Positions 30,863 through 34,973 of a stretch of DNA of 34,973 nucleotides are shown here, in pieces. The notes below the pieces were generated by a model. That model was not told where the DNA came from. It did no database searches and was given only the letters and a program-made list of their open reading frames with translations. The stretch is from DUPQ01 sp022706885 (lineage in GTDB: Bacteria > Bacillota > Clostridia > DUPQ01): the NCBI GenBank assembly GCA_022706885.1, contig JAKJBR010000013.1, positions 1-34,973 on the forward strand, given 5' to 3'. The position numbers were made by a program, and so were the translations under genes. Each line of letters opens with the position of its first letter. Within the stretch, counting starts at the first letter, position 1.

Positions 30863-30891
30863 ATTATATATTTAAACACACTTTTTGTAAA
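30863..30891 (-). promoter_or_regulatory. promoter of the hcy-proBA operon
   Basis: On the minus strand TTTACA (30886-30891) and a perfect TATAAT (30863-30868) are 17 bp apart, a near-consensus promoter. The leader is about 55 bases, too short for a SAM or T-box riboswitch. Confidence 0.78.
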
Positions 30892-30921
30892 TGTAATACA
30901 TAAGGCTAGATAACAAAAACC

Positions 30922-30950
30922 TTGTTAACAAAGGTATATTGTGCTAACAT
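30922..30950 (+). promoter_or_regulatory. possible promoter of the MATE gene, with palindrome
   Basis: TTGTTA (30922-30927) and TAACAT (30945-30950) are 17 bp apart; the -10 match is only 4 of 6. A palindrome TTGTTAACAA occupies 30922-30931 and might be an operator between the two divergent genes. Confidence 0.4.
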
Positions 30951-30976
30951 TACACCATTGCATAAACGGAGGCATT

Positions 30977-32335
30977 ATGGGATTTGAAAACAGATTAACC
31001 GAAGGAAATGTGGCAAAACAGCTGATTAAATTCAGTCTTCCGCTGCTGCTTTCCAATATTGTGCAGGCCTTGTATTCCGTTGCGGATATGTTTATTGTGG
31101 GATGGTTAAGCGGTACATACACCATATCGGGAGTAAACATAGGCGCACAGGTCACCATGATAGTAACCAACTTTGTTATAGGTCTGGCAATCGGAGGTAC
31201 GGTGCTTATAGCGCAGTATATAGGGGCAAAGAAGCACGAGGAAGTTAATAAAACCATAGGCACTCTGTTTTCCGTAATGGGACTTTCGGCAATCTTCTTT
31301 TCAATCTTCATGACCTTCTTTGTTGATGTAATGTTAAAAGTATTGAATACCCCGGAAGAATCTTATTCCATGGCAAAAGATTATGTACTCATATGCATGT
31401 GGGGCATCATATTTGTTTTCGGTTATAACGCGATAAGTGCGATATTAAGGGGTATGGGAGATTCCAAGCGACCTTTGATGTTTGTGGGTATAGCATGTGT
31501 AATAAATGTTGTGCTGGATATCCTCTTTGTAGGTCCTCTGGGCATGAAAGCGGCCGGTGCCGCACTTGCCACTATAATATCCCAGGCTATATCCATGATA
31601 TTGGCTGTTATTTATCTTAAAAGAAGCGGATTCATATTTGAGTTCCGTCGTGAAAATTTTAAAATACACAAAGATAAACTGAAACTGCTGCTGAAAGTGG
31701 GTATTCCTTCCAGTGCACAAAGTGTCGTTGTGGGTATTTCCTTTTTGGTGCTGACATCCATGATAAATGATATAGGCGGGGTGACAGCCTCCGCTGCAGT
31801 GGGTATAGTAGGTAAATTCAATTCCTTTGCCATTCTTCCCGCCGCAGCCATGAGTGCATCGGTTTCCGCCATGGCTGCTCAGAATATAGGGGCGGGGCTG
31901 TATGACAGAGCATCCAAGACTCTCTGGACCGCTATAGCCATATCTTTTTCCATAAGCATTGTCATATTCACTTTTGTACAAGTATTTCCCGAATCCATTC
32001 TTCTGGCATTCAAAGCGGAACCGGATGTTGTAAGTATAGGTGTTGCCTATATCAAGGCATTCAGTCTGGACTATCTTATTGTGCCTTTCGCCTTCTGTTT
32101 TAACGGTCTGTTGAACGGAGCCGGATACTCAATTATTTCCATGACTTCCGCCATGGTAAGCTCCTTGGTGTTCAGGATACCGTTGGTCTTACTTTTTGCC
32201 AAGGTTTTTGAAACGGGAGTGGGCGGCTTAGGATATGCCGTTCCCATATCCACCTGCTTTTCCATGATTATAGGGGGATATTTTTACTTTTCCGGCAAAT
32301 GGAAGCAAGACAGGCTTAAGATTCAAAGACAGTAA
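30977..32335 (+). CDS. MATE-family multidrug/cation efflux transporter
   Basis: A 452-residue inner-membrane antiporter with about 12 membrane segments in two homologous halves. The N-terminal signature LIKFSLPLLLSNIVQALYSVADMFIVGWLSG and the second-half counterpart LLLKVGIPSSAQSVVVGISFLVLTSMINDIGG are typical of MATE proteins, as is NVVLDILFV. It would export a drug or metabolite against Na+ or H+. The start is the ATG at 30977, 4 bases after CGGAGG; an open frame begins upstream but lacks a ribosome site and overlaps the promoter. It converges with lon (10-bp gap). Confidence 0.93.
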   Translation: MGFENRLTEGNVAKQLIKFSLPLLLSNIVQALYSVADMFIVGWLSGTYTISGVNIGAQVTMIVTNFVIGLAIGGTVLIAQYIGAKKHEEVNKTIGTLFSVMGLSAIFFSIFMTFFVDVMLKVLNTPEESYSMAKDYVLICMWGIIFVFGYNAISAILRGMGDSKRPLMFVGIACVINVVLDILFVGPLGMKAAGAALATIISQAISMILAVIYLKRSGFIFEFRRENFKIHKDKLKLLLKVGIPSSAQSVVVGISFLVLTSMINDIGGVTASAAVGIVGKFNSFAILPAAAMSASVSAMAAQNIGAGLYDRASKTLWTAIAISFSISIVIFTFVQVFPESILLAFKAEPDVVSIGVAYIKAFSLDYLIVPFAFCFNGLLNGAGYSIISMTSAMVSSLVFRIPLVLLFAKVFETGVGGLGYAVPISTCFSMIIGGYFYFSGKWKQDRLKIQRQ

Positions 32336-32345
32336 GCCTGATATA

Positions 32346-34736
32346 TCATTCAGCCAAAGCATTCTTAAGCACATCATCCATATTGCTGACCGGAGTTATT
32401 TCAAGATTGTCCGTTATCTGCTTGGGTACTTCCGCCAAATCCCGCATATTTTCCATGGGCATTAAGACCTGTCTCACATTAGCTCTGCATGCTGCGGAAA
32501 GTTTTTCTTTGAGACCTCCTATGGGAAGTACTCTTCCCCTTAAGGTTATCTCTCCCGTCATGGCAACATCCCTTCTTACCTTTCTGTTTGTCAGAGCGGA
32601 AATAATTGCGGTAGCCAAAGTTATACCTGCCGAAGGTCCGTCTTTGGGAACGGCACCTTCCGGTACGTGTACATGGATATCTTTGTCTTTATAGAAATCG
32701 GGATTTATGTTCATCCTGTCAGTCTGTGAACGGATATATCCTATTGCGGCTTTGGCCGATTCTTTCATAACATCGCCTAACCTTCCGGTCAGTTCCACAT
32801 GTCCGGTACCGTTCATTATATTCACTTCTATAGTAAGGGTATCTCCTCCCACCTGTGTCCAGGCAAGCCCTCTGGCAATTCCCACCTCGTCCTTGTCGAA
32901 TGTTGTGTCATAATGATATTTCTGCGGTCCTAAGAAATCCTCAATATTGTCCACTGTCAGCTTTACTCTGTCGGTTTCATCCAATTGCATTCTTGTTGCC
33001 GCTTTTCGACACAGAGAAGCTATCTCCCGCTCCAGATTTCTCACTCCCGATTCTCTTGTGTAATTGCTTATAACTTTTTTCAGAACAGACTCGGAAATGT
33101 TAAGATGCTTCCTTGTCATGCCGTGTTTTTTAAGCTGTTTGGGGATTATATACTTATTGGCAATATGCATCTTCTCTTCTTCGGTATATCCCGTAACCTC
33201 TATTACTTCCATACGGTCTAACAATGCTCTGGGAATAGTTTCCACCGTATTGGCGGTGGTTATGAACATTACACGGCTTAAATCCAGCGATACTTCCAGA
33301 TAGTGGTCCCGAAAAGCGTTATTCTGTTCGGCATCCAATACTTCCAACATGGCGCTTGCGGGATCTCCTCTGAAATCATTTCCCAGCTTATCTATTTCAT
33401 CGAACAGTATCAGAGGATTCATGGAACCGGCCTGCTTTATGGCTTTTACCACTCTTCCCGGCATGGACCCTATATATGTTCTTCTGTGTCCTCTTATCTC
33501 CGCTTCATCTTTGATACCGCCTAAGGACATGCGTACATATTTACGATTTATAGATTCGGCTATGGATTTGACTATGGAAGTTTTACCGGTTCCCGGGGGT
33601 CCCACAAGGCATAATATGGGAGAATTGAAGTTATTGCTTAATTTCTTTGCGGCAATGTACTCTATTATCCTCTCCTTTACCTTATTCATTCCGTAGTGAT
33701 CTCTTTCCAGTATTCTTCCGACGTGTTTTATATCCAACTTTTCCTTGGTTTCAATTCCGAAAGGAAGCTCTATGAGAGTTTCCATATATGAACGGATTAC
33801 CGAAGCTTCGGGAGACATGGGAGACATTTTGGAAAGCCTGCTCATCTCTTTTTTCAACTTTGCTCTGACTTCCTCGGGATACTTTTTGGATTCAATAGCC
33901 TTGATGTATTCGCCCATCTCGTTTTCATCCACTTCTTCGCTGTATTCACCCAGTTCTTCCTGTATGGCTTTTAATTGCTCACGAAGATAGTATTCCTTCT
34001 GTTTTTCATCTATGGTGCTTTTTACCTTAGTGGCAAGATCTCTCTCCAGTTTCAGTATTTCTATCTCGTTAACCAGAAGAGGAAGCAGTTTCTCCGCACG
34101 AGTTATTCCGTCCAACTCCTCAATAAAGGACTGTACCACTTCCGATTTCAACGCCATGGATCCCACCATTGCGTCGGCAACCACACCTATGTCATCCGCA
34201 GCCACGGCATTGAAATATCCTTCATGGGATATTCTGCCCAAGAGCGTCACATACTCTTCGTACAGGGTGGTAAGCTTTCTGTGCATGGCTTCTAAAATGT
34301 TGTTTGCGGATATAATCGCTTCCGTAATTTTGGGTATGGTAACTATTGCCGTATAGTAACCCTTGACCGTAACGGTTTCTTCCAGTTTGGCTCTTTTTAT
34401 ACCTTCCACCAGTATTCTGCAGGTTCTTCCCGGAAGCCTTAACACCTGTTTTACATTGGCTATGGTTCCGTATTCATACAGATTTTCCCGCTTGGGATTT
34501 TCTATCGAAGCATCTCTCTGCATTACAAGGAAAACCTCTCCGTTTTCTTCCATGGCCTTTTCCAGTGCAAGAATGGACTTCTCTCTGCCTACATCAAAAT
34601 GGGTTACCATACCGGGTATCACCGCAACGGCCCGAAGGGGTATAAGGGGTATCTTGGTAAACTCCACTTTCATAGGGTTTTCCTTTATATCTTCATTTTC
34701 AATTATTTCTTTTATATTATTCTTTTCTTTTGTCAT
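32346..34736 (-). CDS. lon: ATP-dependent protease Lon
   Basis: Lon degrades misfolded and regulatory proteins in the cytoplasm. The 796-residue protein has the LonA layout: an N-terminal substrate-binding domain (about 25-220, IPLIPLRAVAVIPGMV), a coiled linker, an AAA+ domain with Walker A GPPGTGKTS and Walker B LILFDEIDKL, and a C-terminal protease with the dyad S702 (DGPSAG) and K745 (GGLKEKL). All catalytic residues are present. The start is the ATG at 34736, which has GAGG 9 bases upstream; two earlier in-frame ATGs lack ribosome sites. A 17-bp-spaced sigma-A promoter lies upstream and no CIRCE element was seen. Confidence 0.97.
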   Translation of the reverse strand: MTKEKNNIKEIIENEDIKENPMKVEFTKIPLIPLRAVAVIPGMVTHFDVGREKSILALEKAMEENGEVFLVMQRDASIENPKRENLYEYGTIANVKQVLRLPGRTCRILVEGIKRAKLEETVTVKGYYTAIVTIPKITEAIISANNILEAMHRKLTTLYEEYVTLLGRISHEGYFNAVAADDIGVVADAMVGSMALKSEVVQSFIEELDGITRAEKLLPLLVNEIEILKLERDLATKVKSTIDEKQKEYYLREQLKAIQEELGEYSEEVDENEMGEYIKAIESKKYPEEVRAKLKKEMSRLSKMSPMSPEASVIRSYMETLIELPFGIETKEKLDIKHVGRILERDHYGMNKVKERIIEYIAAKKLSNNFNSPILCLVGPPGTGKTSIVKSIAESINRKYVRMSLGGIKDEAEIRGHRRTYIGSMPGRVVKAIKQAGSMNPLILFDEIDKLGNDFRGDPASAMLEVLDAEQNNAFRDHYLEVSLDLSRVMFITTANTVETIPRALLDRMEVIEVTGYTEEEKMHIANKYIIPKQLKKHGMTRKHLNISESVLKKVISNYTRESGVRNLEREIASLCRKAATRMQLDETDRVKLTVDNIEDFLGPQKYHYDTTFDKDEVGIARGLAWTQVGGDTLTIEVNIMNGTGHVELTGRLGDVMKESAKAAIGYIRSQTDRMNINPDFYKDKDIHVHVPEGAVPKDGPSAGITLATAIISALTNRKVRRDVAMTGEITLRGRVLPIGGLKEKLSAACRANVRQVLMPMENMRDLAEVPKQITDNLEITPVSNMDDVLKNALAE

Positions 34737-34792
34737 ATCATTTATCCTCATCAAGCCGTAAAACATTCACAGCTTATTTTTGTGCATCTGCT

Positions 34793-34821
34793 ATTCTATC
34801 AAACATTCTTAAGTTATGCAA
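34793..34821 (-). promoter_or_regulatory. promoter of lon
   Basis: On the minus strand TTGCAT (34816-34821) and TAGAAT (34793-34798) are separated by 17 bp. The leader to the ATG at 34736 would be about 50 bases. Confidence 0.65.
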
Positions 34822-34973
34822 AATATTCAATAAGATTAATACCGGGCGTAAATTGAAAAAGTAAATTCCAGTACTAATAGGCTCAAGCGGATTTTACTCT
34901 TGCACTAAGTTCCAGTTGTTGATTTGCATAACAAAAAGCCATATAGTGTCTTTCTGAAGGTTGCTCGTTTGGA
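34822..34973. other. window end, no clear gene
   Basis: This stretch shows no recognisable gene, RNA or repeat. A minus-strand frame is open from the window edge to a TGA at 34883-34885 (29 codons, ending LELSARVKSA); it could be the tail of a gene lying beyond the window, but 29 open codons are not enough to say so. Confidence 0.3.

Noticed and set aside
32383..34761. Several long open frames antisense to lon, and similar ones antisense to proA, feoB and the phosphorylase
   Set aside because: They lack ribosome sites and family motifs and follow the codon periodicity of the real genes on the other strand.
34737..34821. A CIRCE heat-shock element upstream of lon
   Set aside because: No TTAGCACTC/GAGTGCTAA inverted repeat is present.
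34883..34972. The C-terminus of a minus-strand gene at the window edge
   Set aside because: Only 29 open codons are visible and no family motif is recognisable, so it is not called as a gene.
1..34973. tRNA, rRNA or insertion-sequence genes
   Set aside because: No tRNA T-loop pattern, rRNA sequence or transposase frame was seen on reading both strands.

Overview
The window looks like the chromosome of an anaerobic, low-to-moderate-GC Firmicute of the class Clostridia. Pointers are an FprA-type flavoprotein (oxygen/NO detoxification), feoA-feoB with a small Cys-rich partner, a DarA-type cyclic-di-AMP receptor, a short glutamate 5-kinase, an archaeal/anaerobe-type homocysteine synthesis cluster, strong AGGAGG-like ribosome sites and frequent ATA/AGA codons in most genes. 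No rRNA, tRNA, CRISPR array or insertion sequence was found. Nearly every base is coding, and short convergent junctions are common.

Layout. 1-3803: the tail of an FprA-like flavoprotein, a conserved unknown protein, nagB, a cation diffusion facilitator with a manganese-type site, and a convergent NodB-type deacetylase. 3872-6533: a probable acquired islet on different codon usage, with a small HTH protein plus an AlbA_2/ATPase-like regulator on the minus strand and, divergently, an AbiEi-like antitoxin with no toxin, preceded by a striking operator. 6610-9791: a GNAT, a nitrilase-GDPD fusion, another GNAT and a small membrane protein. 9793-12907 (minus): an ABC exporter with an N-terminal zinc ribbon, a DUF1854 protein and darA, ended by a terminator that lies inside the convergent gene. 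13097-16151: a YjjG-like HAD phosphatase and a convergent GH94-type glycoside phosphorylase. 16318-19920: feoA, feoB, the FeoB-associated Cys-rich protein and a membrane protein with an HExxH motif. 19934-22829: a GH109-like Gfo/Idh/MocA protein, an orphan Phd antitoxin and a UroD-superfamily protein with methyltransferase-type zinc ligands. 22854-26463: a large Pro/Thr-linker lipoprotein, a clear terminator and an Eis-like GNAT. 26464-30801 (minus): one tight operon, HcyBio - NIL/ferredoxin - UPF0280 - proB - proA. 30977-34736: a MATE transporter and convergent lon.

The most notable points are: (i) the five-gene operon joining the three components of the sulfide-to-homocysteine route to proBA; (ii) the orphan AbiEi-like gene whose -10 box lies between the arms of a perfect 10-bp inverted repeat; (iii) the single-chain nitrilase-GDPD fusion with both active sites intact; and (iv) the zinc-ribbon ABC exporter/DUF1854/darA operon. 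Promoter calls rest on hexamer matches and spacing read by eye; function calls rest on motifs and family memory, with no database search.
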